Source: Nitrosospira sp. Nsp11 (GTDB lineage: Bacteria > Pseudomonadota > Gammaproteobacteria > Burkholderiales > Nitrosomonadaceae). From it: a stretch of 64,000 nt of DNA. The stretch spans positions 124,001 through 188,000 of the forward strand of contig NZ_FRBV01000002.1 of the NCBI RefSeq assembly GCF_900142705.1, read 5' to 3'. This document shows positions 51,234 through 59,719 of the stretch, piece by piece. The translations under genes were made by a program, and so were the position numbers. A model generated the notes under the pieces. The model worked only from the letters and a program-made list of their open reading frames with translations. It did not search any database and had not been told where the DNA came from. Position 1 is the first letter of the stretch, and each line of letters opens with the position of its first letter.

Positions 51234-52079
51234 CTAATCCACTAGCACCGCGTCGATCAGGTCGTGCATGGCTGCGATCAGGTTGGGATCATCCGAGAGT
51301 GGGGAAACGAGCCCGACATTGCATGCCAATCGCGGGGGGATACCGTTGGCGATCAGGCGCGCGGTCGCAACCAGCAAGCGCGAGCTCGGCACTTCAGCGA
51401 GGCCCCGATCAGCCAGACCGCGGATTCGGCCGGCAAGCGCTACCAGATCATGCGCCAATCCCTGTTCTACGCCGCTTTCATGAATAATAATTTCGACCTC
51501 CCTGTCAGGCGAAGGGAAGTCGAAATCCAGCGCAACAAATCGTTGACGCGTACTTGGCTTCAGATCTTTTGACACGTGTTGATACCCGGGATTGTAAGAG
51601 ATTACCAGCTGGAATCCTGGCGCAGCTTCAACTAACTCTCCGGTTTTATCGATGGGCAGCACACGGCGGTAATCGGTTAGGGGGTGGATGACAACAACCG
51701 CGTCCTGTCTTGCTTCGACAACTTCATCCAGGTAACAGATCGCCCCTATTCGCACTGCTCGCGAAAGCGGTCCATCCTGCCATACGGTACCGTTGTCACG
51801 TATCAGAAAACGCCCGACCAGATCCGCCGCCGATAGATCGTCATGGCATGACACGGTTACAAGTGGCCGTTTGAGGCGCCATGCCATATGCTCGATAAAA
51901 CGTGTCTTGCCGCATCCCGTAGGACCCTTCAGCATTACCGCCAGGCTTCGCTGGTGACATTGGGTGAATACGTCGATTTCGTGGCCGAATGGCAGGTAAT
52001 AGGGCGCCTCGTCGCCGGGGTACCGGACGCCTTGATGCTCGCTTCCAGGATCACTGCTTTTGATTGACGAGCCCTCCAT
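51234..52079 (-). CDS. norQ: MoxR-type AAA+ ATPase NorQ
   Basis: A 281-residue AAA+ protein of the CbbQ/NorQ/GvpN group. Walker A is GPTGCGKT (residues 52-59), Walker B near GAICYLDEVVEA, and the C-terminal SRLLVATARLIANG belongs to the lid. With NorD it activates nitric oxide reductase, probably by inserting non-heme iron in NorB. The start overlaps the 3' end of norB by about 29 bases. Confidence 0.94.
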   Translation of the reverse strand: MEGSSIKSSDPGSEHQGVRYPGDEAPYYLPFGHEIDVFTQCHQRSLAVMLKGPTGCGKTRFIEHMAWRLKRPLVTVSCHDDLSAADLVGRFLIRDNGTVWQDGPLSRAVRIGAICYLDEVVEARQDAVVVIHPLTDYRRVLPIDKTGELVEAAPGFQLVISYNPGYQHVSKDLKPSTRQRFVALDFDFPSPDREVEIIIHESGVEQGLAHDLVALAGRIRGLADRGLAEVPSSRLLVATARLIANGIPPRLACNVGLVSPLSDDPNLIAAMHDLIDAVLVD

Positions 52080-53445
52080 CGTCCATGCCGGGTATTATGC
52101 GGTGTTGCGGAGCCACCAACACGTCAGCGGCCAATTTGGGTGGCGTCCGGAAAAAATTCCATATAAAAAGGCCGGCACCGACAGCAAATACGGACGCTGT
52201 TGCAAGCAGCATCAAAAAATGCACCTGAAGTTTGAGTTGCGTGTCCAGATAGCCCAAGCCTAAAATCCGCTCGAGATACACCTGACCGATGCCGGCTGTG
52301 CCGAAAGAGAGCGTCATGCCGAACATTCCCATTACCTGCATCCAGAATGCCCAGTAGCCAACGCTCGAGCCCTCCACTTTGCGATTAACCGTGAGATTCG
52401 GTAGCGCGTAGGTGATTATCGCCATGACGATCATGGCATAAGCGCCGTAAAAAGCGCCATGCCCGTGCATTGCCGTTACCAATGTGCCGTGTGTCCATTT
52501 GTTCACGCTGGGCCAAGTGTGGGCGAAGCCAAGCAGACCGGCGCCAAATACCGTAAATACCGCGCTGCCTATTGTCCAGTGCACTGCCAGCGAATTGGGG
52601 TGCGAAAGCCCCGAGCGGCGCATCGCGAAATATGCATACATTGCCATCCCGAGCAGAGCCAGGGGTTCCAATGCGCTGAAGAAGCCGCCGATAGGGAGCC
52701 AATACTGCGGAACCCCGACCCAATAGTAATGGTGGGCAGTACCCAGTATGCCAGCCAGGAAAACCAGTCCGACGATGACGTACAGCCATTTTTCCATTAC
52801 TTCACGATCGGCGCCGGACAAACGGATAAGGAGGTAGGCAAGAAGCCCGCCCTGTATCATTTCCCATACGCCTTCCACCCAGAGATGGATGGTCCACCAG
52901 CGGTAGAAAATGCTTACGGTGTAATTATCGTATTCAAGAAGTGCGGGTAAATATAACAACGCCGCCAATACAAGGCCCGCGACCAGCACGCCTTCTGTGA
53001 CAGTCCAGCGTCCGGCTTGCTTGATGGTCATCAAAATGTTGTATAGGAACATCAGCATGACAACGACAATCACGATTTTCAGCGGGAAAGGCTGCTCAAG
53101 CATTTTGTTGCCGGCGGTCCATCCAAACATATATCCCACGATGGCCGTCACACCCATTAATGTCCACGTGACCAGTTGCGCATATGCCAGCTTCACGCTG
53201 TAGATTTCACTGCGCGATTCTTCCGGCACCACATAGTACGTTGCCCCCATGAAGCCGGTCAGCACCCATACGATCAGTAGATTCGTATGGATGGCCTTGG
53301 TTTTGTCGAAGGGGAGGAAATCCAGTAGCGGGTCGGGTCCAAGATATTTGGTCGCACTCAGGAGTCCGAATACCAGTTGCAGACCGAACAGGCACATGGC
53401 AACGGCAAAATACCAATACGCAATAGACTGTGAGCGGTAACGCAT
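52051..53445 (-). CDS. norB: Nitric oxide reductase large subunit NorB
   Basis: The catalytic subunit of cNOR that reduces 2 NO to N2O in the membrane. At 464 residues it has 12 TM helices and the heme-copper-oxidase-like fold. Histidine ligands are seen in KAIHTNLLIVWVLTG, WWTIHLWVEGVWEMIQ, GTAHHYYWVGVPQYW, and HGTLVTAMHGHGAFYGA. The conserved glutamates lie in LWVEGVWE. It lacks the N-terminal extension of quinol-dependent qNOR, consistent with a NorC partner just upstream (8 bases apart). Confidence 0.97.
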   Translation of the reverse strand: MRYRSQSIAYWYFAVAMCLFGLQLVFGLLSATKYLGPDPLLDFLPFDKTKAIHTNLLIVWVLTGFMGATYYVVPEESRSEIYSVKLAYAQLVTWTLMGVTAIVGYMFGWTAGNKMLEQPFPLKIVIVVVMLMFLYNILMTIKQAGRWTVTEGVLVAGLVLAALLYLPALLEYDNYTVSIFYRWWTIHLWVEGVWEMIQGGLLAYLLIRLSGADREVMEKWLYVIVGLVFLAGILGTAHHYYWVGVPQYWLPIGGFFSALEPLALLGMAMYAYFAMRRSGLSHPNSLAVHWTIGSAVFTVFGAGLLGFAHTWPSVNKWTHGTLVTAMHGHGAFYGAYAMIVMAIITYALPNLTVNRKVEGSSVGYWAFWMQVMGMFGMTLSFGTAGIGQVYLERILGLGYLDTQLKLQVHFLMLLATASVFAVGAGLFIWNFFRTPPKLAADVLVAPQHRIIPGMDDGGLVNQKQ

Positions 53446-53453
53446 AGCGCCTC

Positions 53454-54272
53454 CTATTTCAAGGTTTCCATATAAGCAACAAGGCTGTCTATTTGCTCCG
53501 TATCGAGATCGGTAGCGAAATTGTCGGGCATGAAAGACTGTTTATTAGCGGAATACATCGGCCCCGGGACCAGGTATGCGCTCGGATGGGTAATGGATTC
53601 CCGAATGTAGTCAGCAGGTGTCTTGGCGGACCCCCGGTAGTCGGGGGAGGCAATAATGGCTGCGGCACGCGCTCCAATTCCTGCGAGCGTTGGCCCGGCC
53701 AGGTTCGCACCGGGTGCAACTGAATGGCAGGCATTACATGCTGGTGGCGCCGAACGGAACAGCGCCTCTCCGCGCGCGACCGGGTCTGACGATACCGACG
53801 CCTGAATCGCCGGTTGCCCGATGTCCGTGTCGGGGATCGTTGTGCCGGAGACGATGATCGGACGGGGTGGCCAGCCCTGGTTGTCTATATGGCTGACCCA
53901 ATCCAGAAACGCGATCACATCGCTGATTTCCGCATCCTTCAGGTTAGGGTTCGGCATCAGGCGCCTGTGCTGTTCTTCAGAGTAAAACTGGGAGGGGTCC
54001 TTGAGGAAAGCAGTCAGGTAAGGCGTGCCGCGCTGCTGCGTAATTTTCGTGAGGTCCGGCGCGTAGTAGGCTCCCTCGCCAAGTAGCGTATGACAGTTGA
54101 TGCAGTTGTTCGCATGCCAAATGTCTTTTCCGCTTATGACTGCGGGTGTAAGCTTTTCTTCATTGGTGAGTTCAGCAAAACGGGTATGGGTGTCGATGGT
54201 TAAGCCAATAAACACCGCGGCTGAAAGAAAAGTGCAAACAATGAAAAAAAGTCGTCCCTGTCGTTTTGTCAT
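53454..54272 (-). CDS. norC: Nitric oxide reductase cytochrome c subunit NorC, diheme
   Basis: A membrane-anchored cytochrome c (TM at ~8-27) that feeds electrons to NorB. At 272 residues it is much longer than the usual ~150. The extra length is a second cytochrome c domain: the first heme site is CINCH (Cys57-His61) with GEGAYYAPDL, the typical NorC segment; the second is CNACH (Cys179-His183) with a later Met in FMPDNF. So NorC is fused to a second class I cytochrome c, which may take electrons from a soluble donor. The ribosome-binding site AAGGAACCGGGA precedes the ATG. Confidence 0.95.
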   Translation of the reverse strand: MTKRQGRLFFIVCTFLSAAVFIGLTIDTHTRFAELTNEEKLTPAVISGKDIWHANNCINCHTLLGEGAYYAPDLTKITQQRGTPYLTAFLKDPSQFYSEEQHRRLMPNPNLKDAEISDVIAFLDWVSHIDNQGWPPRPIIVSGTTIPDTDIGQPAIQASVSSDPVARGEALFRSAPPACNACHSVAPGANLAGPTLAGIGARAAAIIASPDYRGSAKTPADYIRESITHPSAYLVPGPMYSANKQSFMPDNFATDLDTEQIDSLVAYMETLK

Positions 54273-54314
54273 TCCCGGTTCCTTGCAGATGTCGGACTCG
54301 TTGTATCAGCAACC

Positions 54315-54446
54315 CTACACGTTGATGCCGGGCCAGTTTTTGAGTGAAAGCACTGCAGCGTAGATAATCGCCGCCGCTATCAACAGGAGAACTATGATAC
54401 TGACGACCTTGAAGGGGGCGAAATAGCGTGAAGTACGACTCGACAT
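54315..54446 (-). CDS. 43-residue membrane protein upstream of norC
   Basis: An ATG at 54446 preceded by a strong ribosome-binding site (GGAGG, five bases before it) opens 43 residues ending at TAG 54315-54317. The protein begins MSSRTSRYFAPFKVV, has one TM helix (SIIVLLLIAAAIIYAAVLSL) and ends KNWPGINV. Its length and single helix resemble small accessory subunits of heme-copper oxidases, but I know no such subunit for cNOR. It ends 42 bases before norC on the same strand, so it should be the first gene of norCBQD. Confidence 0.75.
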   Translation of the reverse strand: MSSRTSRYFAPFKVVSIIVLLLIAAAIIYAAVLSLKNWPGINV

Positions 54447-54604
54447 GGATGCCTCCAATTGGACAGTGCGGTACTGGTTGGTTTATTCTTGCCAGGAAAG
54501 AAAAACAGCGATATCCCATAGGACAAAAAGCGGCAACAATGTTTTATTGTCAAGCAGGATGCGTAAGATTATTAATGCAGGGATTCAATCGAGGAGGGCA
54601 CGCA
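54447..54604. promoter_or_regulatory. Divergent promoter region between norC operon and alcohol dehydrogenase
   Basis: 158 bases carrying both promoters. An imperfect dyad at 54560-54579 (TGCGTAA, five bases, TTAATGCA) resembles half-sites of NO-responsive NsrR-type operators, but the match is weak. The -35/-10 boxes cannot be fixed by eye. Confidence 0.35.
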
Positions 54605-55618
54605 ATGGATATTCATGGATGGGCCGCGTACGGCGCAAAACAGGAATTGGAGCCGTTTTCCTACGATCCGGGTCCCTTGGCGCCCGAAGAAGTGGAGATC
54701 GCTGTGGAGTATTGTGGCCTTTGTCACTCCGATCTGTCAATCATCAATAATGATTGGGGCTTATCCCGATATCCGGTGGTACCGGGGCATGAAGCAGTGG
54801 GCCGAATCGTGGCGCTGGGCCAACATGCGAAAGGTTTGCGGATGGGTCAGCGAGTGGGCGTTGGCTGGAATAGCAGTAGTTGCATGCACTGTCACCAATG
54901 CATGACAGGCGATAACAATCTTTGCGGGGAAGCGGGGGCGACTATCATAGGGCACCATGGAGGCTTCGCGGAAAGAATTCGTTCGCATTGGGCCTGGGCA
55001 ATTCCTTTGCCTGATGCGCTCGATATCTCTTCCGCCGGTCCGCTGCTGTGCGGGGGGGTTACGGTGTTTGCGCCACTGGCAACTTACGGAGTCAAGCCAA
55101 CGGATCGAGTGGGAGTCGTAGGTATCGGTGGCCTCGGCCATATGGCCATACGGTTTGCCAATGCCTGGGGTTGCGAGGTCACGGCGTTCACCTCGAATTC
55201 ATCCAAGGTTGACGAGCTACGTAAGTTGGGCACCCATCGCGTGGTATCCAGCCGCGACAGCGCCGATATTCTCAAAGCGGCTAGTACGCTTGATTTTCTG
55301 CTTGTCACCGTCAACGTTTCGCTTGACTGGAGCGCTTTGCTAAAGACGCTGAAACCGAACGGCCGCATGCACGTCGTGGGCGCTGTGCTGGAACCGATGC
55401 CCATTCCGGCATTTGACCTGATCTTTGGCCAAAAAAGCGTTTCCGGGTCGCCAACGGGAGGTCCTGCGATAATGTCATCCATGCTGGATTTTGCCGCGCG
55501 GCACGATATCGCGCCACAAGTTGAACACTTTCCACTAAGTAAGGTGAATGATGCGATCAAACACCTTGCGGCTGGGAAAGCGCGCTATCGCATTGTCCTC
55601 GATTCTGATTTTCATTAA
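54605..55618 (+). CDS. Zinc-dependent alcohol dehydrogenase (CAD / YahK-like)
   Basis: A 337-residue medium-chain dehydrogenase of the cinnamyl-alcohol-type group. Catalytic zinc ligands lie in EYCGLCHSDLS and VPGHEAVGRI; the structural zinc site is CMHCHQCMTGDNNLC. The Rossmann motif is VGIGGLGHMAIR. It interconverts aldehydes and alcohols with NAD(P)H. The start at 54605 has GAGGAGG nine bases upstream; an in-frame start at 54428 has no support. It is divergent from the norC operon, which may reflect use of reactive aldehydes but is not proof. Confidence 0.93.
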   Translation: MDIHGWAAYGAKQELEPFSYDPGPLAPEEVEIAVEYCGLCHSDLSIINNDWGLSRYPVVPGHEAVGRIVALGQHAKGLRMGQRVGVGWNSSSCMHCHQCMTGDNNLCGEAGATIIGHHGGFAERIRSHWAWAIPLPDALDISSAGPLLCGGVTVFAPLATYGVKPTDRVGVVGIGGLGHMAIRFANAWGCEVTAFTSNSSKVDELRKLGTHRVVSSRDSADILKAASTLDFLLVTVNVSLDWSALLKTLKPNGRMHVVGAVLEPMPIPAFDLIFGQKSVSGSPTGGPAIMSSMLDFAARHDIAPQVEHFPLSKVNDAIKHLAAGKARYRIVLDSDFH

Positions 55619-56046
55619 GAAAGGCAATGCCGCTCAGGCGTGGAAGATCTCTTAACCTCTCCTGTTAAAAATATAAAGGGATCCGTAATCTTGTAATCAT
55701 ACGTAATCTTATCAAGATACCGGAATTCGCCCTGAATGAGATTGCCTAAACCACAGACCAGGCCTCTACATTCAAGATTTCTGATACTGCCCTCCGGGAA
55801 CCAGGCCGGGTGGCAGCAACCTTGGTCAATGCCTGCTCCAGCCGCAGTTCCTTCGCGACCTTCCCATTCCTGTATCGCTTTTGCAATGGCCCTGTATCTT
55901 ACATCTTGCTCTCGGATTGCTTTTGCCCACAGTGACAATTCAATGCATCTCAAAGTAGTCAAAGCCGTGGACAGGACGATGAGTAAAATGGAATTCAAAA
56001 GCAAGACTCGGGATGCGCCAGGGTGATCGACACGGTAAATTACCAA
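55615..56046 (-). CDS. Possible pilin-assembly-like (PilX-type) membrane protein, uncertain
   Basis: A 143-residue frame that starts only with TTG. A hydrophobic helix at about residues 13-30 (LLLNSILLIVLSTALT) is followed by an amphipathic stretch IREQDVRYRAIAKAIQEWE, which recalls the minor pseudopilin/PilX N-terminal layout, but no prepilin cleavage site is present. No pilus genes surround it. Cysteines in RNLECRGLVCGLG are odd. It overlaps the 5' region of ada on the other strand, so it could be chance. I list it because the helix pattern is plausible. Confidence 0.25.
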   Translation of the reverse strand: MVIYRVDHPGASRVLLLNSILLIVLSTALTTLRCIELSLWAKAIREQDVRYRAIAKAIQEWEGREGTAAGAGIDQGCCHPAWFPEGSIRNLECRGLVCGLGNLIQGEFRYLDKITYDYKITDPFIFLTGEVKRSSTPERHCLS

Positions 56047-56085
56047 TCGTTATCGAGATCATCCGATTGTCGACAGGAGCACAAC

Positions 56086-57189
56086 ATGAACGCGTTAACG
56101 AAAAAGGCGCAGCTCGCCGCTGAAACAGTCAGTGATCCCCGTTGGGCTGCGGTCATCGCGCGTAGCACCGAAGCGGATGGCACATTTTATTACGGCGTCA
56201 CGAGCACGGGCGTGTATTGCCGCGCTTCCTGCGCTGCTCGTCTGGCGAGGCCGGAGAATGTCCGCTTCTACGCCACGCGCGAAGAAGCCGAGAAGGCCGG
56301 TTTCAGGCCCTGCAAGCGCTGCCAGCCGGACAGGCCCCCGCGGGCCGAGCAATGTGCAGCCAAGGTAACGCGGGCCTGCCGTATTATCGAAGAAGCGGAA
56401 ACGGCCCCAGCCCTGGAAAAACTGGCAGCGCAGGTTGGCATGAGCCCCTATCACTTTCATCGCACGTTCAAACAGGTCACCGGGTTGACACCAAGGCAAT
56501 ATGCAGCCGCGCAGCGCGAGAAAAAGGTACGCGATGAGCTTGGCCGTGGCGGTGCAGTAACGGATGCCATTTTTGACGCGGGCTACAAATCCAGCAGCCG
56601 CTTCTACGAAAAATCCGGCAAAGTGCTGGGAATGACGCCGAGCAACTATCGCGCTGGCGGCACGGAGATCGAAATTCGCTTTGCCGTTGGGGAATGTTCA
56701 CTCGGATCGATATTGGTGGGTCAAAGCAGCCGTGGCATTTGCGCCATTCTCCTGGGTGATGATCCCGATAAGCTGGTACACGATCTGCAGGATGGTTTTC
56801 CGCATGCCAACCTCATCGGCTGCGATGCCGATTTTGAAGAACTTGTCGCAAAGGTAGTCGGTTTTATCGAGGCGCCGGGTATCGGTCTGGATCTTCCGCT
56901 GGATGTACGCGGGACCGCGTTTCAGCAACGGGTGTGGCAGGCGCTGCGCGAAATTCCAGTGGGAGAAACCGCAAGTTACACCGATATCGCCAAGCGGATC
57001 GGCGTGCCGAAATCGGTGCGAGCCGTGGCGCAGGCATGCGCGACAAACAAACTGGCAGTCGCGATTCCGTGTCATCGGGTGGTGCGTAACGACGGAGCGC
57101 TGGCAGGTTACCGCTGGGGCGTGGAGCGCAAGCAAAGCCTTCTTGAGAAAGAGGCGGAGGTGAAGGCGAAGTCGAAAGTACAAGCATGA
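56086..57189 (+). CDS. ada: Bifunctional Ada: DNA methyltransferase and transcriptional activator
   Basis: A 367-residue Ada-type protein. The N-terminal zinc domain (Cys45, Cys49, Cys76, Cys79) takes methyl groups from phosphotriesters. An AraC-type helix-turn-helix spans ~90-170 (MSPYHFHRTFKQVTGLTP). The C-terminal O6-methylguanine transferase has active Cys329 in AIPCHRVVRN. On methylation Ada turns into an activator of its own operon. The ribosome-binding site ACAGGAG supports the start at 56086. Its stop codon overlaps an ATG at 57186, and the 2OG oxygenase and alkB genes follow on the same strand: an adaptive-response operon. Confidence 0.97.
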   Translation: MNALTKKAQLAAETVSDPRWAAVIARSTEADGTFYYGVTSTGVYCRASCAARLARPENVRFYATREEAEKAGFRPCKRCQPDRPPRAEQCAAKVTRACRIIEEAETAPALEKLAAQVGMSPYHFHRTFKQVTGLTPRQYAAAQREKKVRDELGRGGAVTDAIFDAGYKSSSRFYEKSGKVLGMTPSNYRAGGTEIEIRFAVGECSLGSILVGQSSRGICAILLGDDPDKLVHDLQDGFPHANLIGCDADFEELVAKVVGFIEAPGIGLDLPLDVRGTAFQQRVWQALREIPVGETASYTDIAKRIGVPKSVRAVAQACATNKLAVAIPCHRVVRNDGALAGYRWGVERKQSLLEKEAEVKAKSKVQA

Positions 57190-57276
57190 ATACGTCGGCA
57201 AGCGAATCGTGGAGTATTGCTCCTGCGCGGAACATAGCACGCCGGGTGGATACGTTGGATTGGGTGCGAATATCGA

Positions 57277-57930
57277 ATGATCTGGACGCACAGGGCTGTG
57301 ATCGAACGATTTGTTTCTCCTGAAGAATGCGGCGCTCTTGCCAGATTATATGTGCGAGATGACATTTTCAGAAGCCGGGTCGTAATGGCGCGCCACGGTT
57401 TCGGGCGCGGGGAATACAAGTATTTCAGCTATCCGTTGCCCGGTATCATTTCCGAACTGCGTGCCTTGATATATCCAAAGCTGGTGGCGATTGGTAACCG
57501 CTGGAACGAAGCAATGGGCATAGCGGTGCGCTACCCCGAGAAGCTCGCTGATTTCATCAAGCGCTGCCACGCAGCGGGTCAGCTTCGCCCGACCCCTTTG
57601 TTGTTGCAATATGACCCGGGTGATTATAATTGCCTGCATCAAGACTTGTACGGAGAGCATGTATTTCCGATCCAGGTCACGATTTTGCTATCCGAACCGG
57701 GGCGGGATTTCACGGGCGGCGAATTTGTGCTGACCGAGCAGCGGCCGCGCATGCAATCACGTCCCGAGGTCGTGCCCTTGAGGCAGGGAGACGCAGTGGC
57801 TTTTGCCGTGCATCAACGGCCTGTGCAAGGCACACGGGGAGTATATCGGGTCAACTTGCGCCACGGTGTCAGCCGCATCCGCTCGGGCCGCCGTCACACC
57901 GCAGGTATCATTTTTCACGATGCAATTTGA
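57277..57930 (+). CDS. 2OG-Fe(II) oxygenase, probably with a frameshifted N-terminus
   Basis: A 217-residue 2-oxoglutarate/Fe(II) dioxygenase of a prolyl-hydroxylase-like group often encoded beside ada and alkB. The Fe ligands are His121 and Asp123 (LHQDLYG), and probably His179 (FAVHQRPV); the terminal VNLRHGVSRIRSG is the family end. The frame before 57277, starting at ATG 57186 (which overlaps the ada stop), encodes RVDTLDWVRISNDLDAQGC. That fits the missing family N-terminus but lies in a different frame, so the gene is probably split by a one-base-type frameshift near 57295. Whether a shorter product from 57277 is made is unknown. Confidence 0.8.
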   Translation: MIWTHRAVIERFVSPEECGALARLYVRDDIFRSRVVMARHGFGRGEYKYFSYPLPGIISELRALIYPKLVAIGNRWNEAMGIAVRYPEKLADFIKRCHAAGQLRPTPLLLQYDPGDYNCLHQDLYGEHVFPIQVTILLSEPGRDFTGGEFVLTEQRPRMQSRPEVVPLRQGDAVAFAVHQRPVQGTRGVYRVNLRHGVSRIRSGRRHTAGIIFHDAI

Positions 57931-57948
57931 GAACCAAAAGGGATAAAC

Positions 57949-58602
57949 ATGACGTTCAACCTGTTTGAAGGCATGATGCAATGTCAGGCCCAGCGGGAGG
58001 AGCTATGCCCCGGTGCAACCGTGCTTCGGGGCTTTGCGACACGGGATGAAGCGGCCATTTTTGCACAACTGCCTGAGGTCACAACCGCTGCGCCATTTCG
58101 CCATATGGTGACGCCGGGCGGTTTCCGAATGTCGGTTGCGATAACGAATTGTGGTAGTTATGGCTGGGTAACGGATCGCACCGGCTATCGCTATGATAAG
58201 GTAAACCCGGAAAGTGGCAAGCCATGGCCTTCCATGCCCAGCATATTCCTGAGGCTGGCGCAAGACGCCGCGGCGAGTGCCGGCTTCCCGAATTACGCGC
58301 CAGATGCATGCCTTGTCAATCGCTACGAGCCGGGAGCGCGGCTATCGTTGCATCAGGACAAGAACGAGCGAGACTTCGACGCGCCTATTGTTTCCGTGTC
58401 ACTGGGGATTTCAACTGTGTTTTTATGGGGCGGCCTCCGGCGCGGGGATAAACCGATGCGTGTACAATTGACACATGGTGACGTGATGGTGTGGGGCGGA
58501 CCGGCGAGACTGCATTACCATGGCGTGCTTACGCTTAAGGATGGGTATCATCCCCTAGCGGGTGCGTGCCAGATAAACCTGACCTTTCGTAAAGCGGCCT
58601 GA
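57949..58602 (+). CDS. alkB: Alkylated DNA repair dioxygenase AlkB
   Basis: A 217-residue 2OG-Fe(II) dioxygenase that oxidatively removes methyl groups from 1-methyladenine and 3-methylcytosine. Fe ligands are His135, Asp137 (LSLHQDKNE) and His191 (LHYHGV), and Arg214 in NLTFRK binds 2-oxoglutarate. Substrate residues MPSIFLRLAQDAA and NRYEPGARLS match E. coli AlkB. It lies 18 bases after the 2OG oxygenase, the third gene of the ada operon. Confidence 0.97.
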   Translation: MTFNLFEGMMQCQAQREELCPGATVLRGFATRDEAAIFAQLPEVTTAAPFRHMVTPGGFRMSVAITNCGSYGWVTDRTGYRYDKVNPESGKPWPSMPSIFLRLAQDAAASAGFPNYAPDACLVNRYEPGARLSLHQDKNERDFDAPIVSVSLGISTVFLWGGLRRGDKPMRVQLTHGDVMVWGGPARLHYHGVLTLKDGYHPLAGACQINLTFRKAA

Positions 58603-58761
58603 AGGTTTTCTGAAAATCGCGCATTTCCGGCTTAATTGAAGTCGAAAGCAAGCGTAAAGTTCCTTGGAGCCCAGTTCCCATATGTTTTTGAGGGTAAATG
58701 TGGGATGCCGCCGTTGGCTGTTGCGTTCCTCACGATATGAACGAAGACAAAGAGAGACAGT

Positions 58762-59436
58762 GTGAATTTGCCTGAACGAAATTTATTGGTGGCATTCGGT
58801 TTGGCATTCGGCATCATGATGTCATTCGAGCCGGCCGCCCTTGCGCAGCAGGGCGAGGTTATCTCTGGCGGTACAGCGAGCCTTTACCGTCCTGATAATC
58901 AGGCAAAACAGAAAGAAGCCTTCACCGGCGGTACATGCGTCATCGAAACCGGCGCATTTCCGATCGGCTTCAATGCTTACGTGGTACCGGATGGCGATCA
59001 TCCTTCTTACCCTCCATTTTGCTCTCCCGTGCCGGCAGGACCCCTGAATCTGGTGATGGATATACTGGTGTCGGAGGTTCGCGAAATGCCGCTGATCGTA
59101 CGGTTGGTGAAAATAGAAGGTGGGGAAGCACGTGAGGTAGTGTCGATGCCTGCTCAAGCATACACGTCCGGCAATATCCCGCTTGCCGTCAACCTGGAAC
59201 CGCTTGCCAAGTACGAGGTGCTGCTGATAGGCGATGACGGCAGCGGCAATGTTGCCAATCTGGTCAGCATCCCCTTTGATGTAAGAAGAGCGGGCGATTT
59301 TGTAAATACGGGTACAGGCATGGGGATGGGATTCCTGATTCTGGTGTTAGGTATCGCCGGGTTTACCGGCGGCTTGATCCATTTCTGGCGCCCCAAACCG
59401 TCGACGACGAACAACTCCGTCAACCGCACCCTCTAG
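58762..59436 (+). CDS. Exported membrane-anchored hypothetical protein (GTG start)
   Basis: A 224-residue protein with an N-terminal signal peptide (cut near PAALAQ), a periplasmic beta-rich domain with two cysteines (GGTCVIE and PPFCSPVP), and a C-terminal TM helix (MGMGFLILVLGIAGFTGGLI). The layout fits a membrane-anchored sensor or assembly factor. No family is recognised. The GTG start has a weak ribosome-binding site (AGAGAGA). It stands alone 160 bases after alkB. Confidence 0.7.
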   Translation: MNLPERNLLVAFGLAFGIMMSFEPAALAQQGEVISGGTASLYRPDNQAKQKEAFTGGTCVIETGAFPIGFNAYVVPDGDHPSYPPFCSPVPAGPLNLVMDILVSEVREMPLIVRLVKIEGGEAREVVSMPAQAYTSGNIPLAVNLEPLAKYEVLLIGDDGSGNVANLVSIPFDVRRAGDFVNTGTGMGMGFLILVLGIAGFTGGLIHFWRPKPSTTNNSVNRTL

Positions 59437-59719
59437 CGACCCGAAAGGCTGCGCCGGTGCTTACCTCAGGCAGGGTATCCTCTATATTAAGGACTCGGCT
59501 TGAGCGGTGCAAAGCCAGGCCGTGTGCGGAAATCAGCTGTCAGTTATCCACGAGCGGTATCTACGATGTACGATGCCAGAATTGCCGGATCAACAACGAT
59601 GAGCTGCCGTTAAACGCGGTCACGACCTTATCGGCGGGAACACTAAACGCCAACCATTCAAGCCATTCAAATTCATGTTGGATTAACGCATTTCACAAAC
59701 AATACGGAGACAGCATGTC

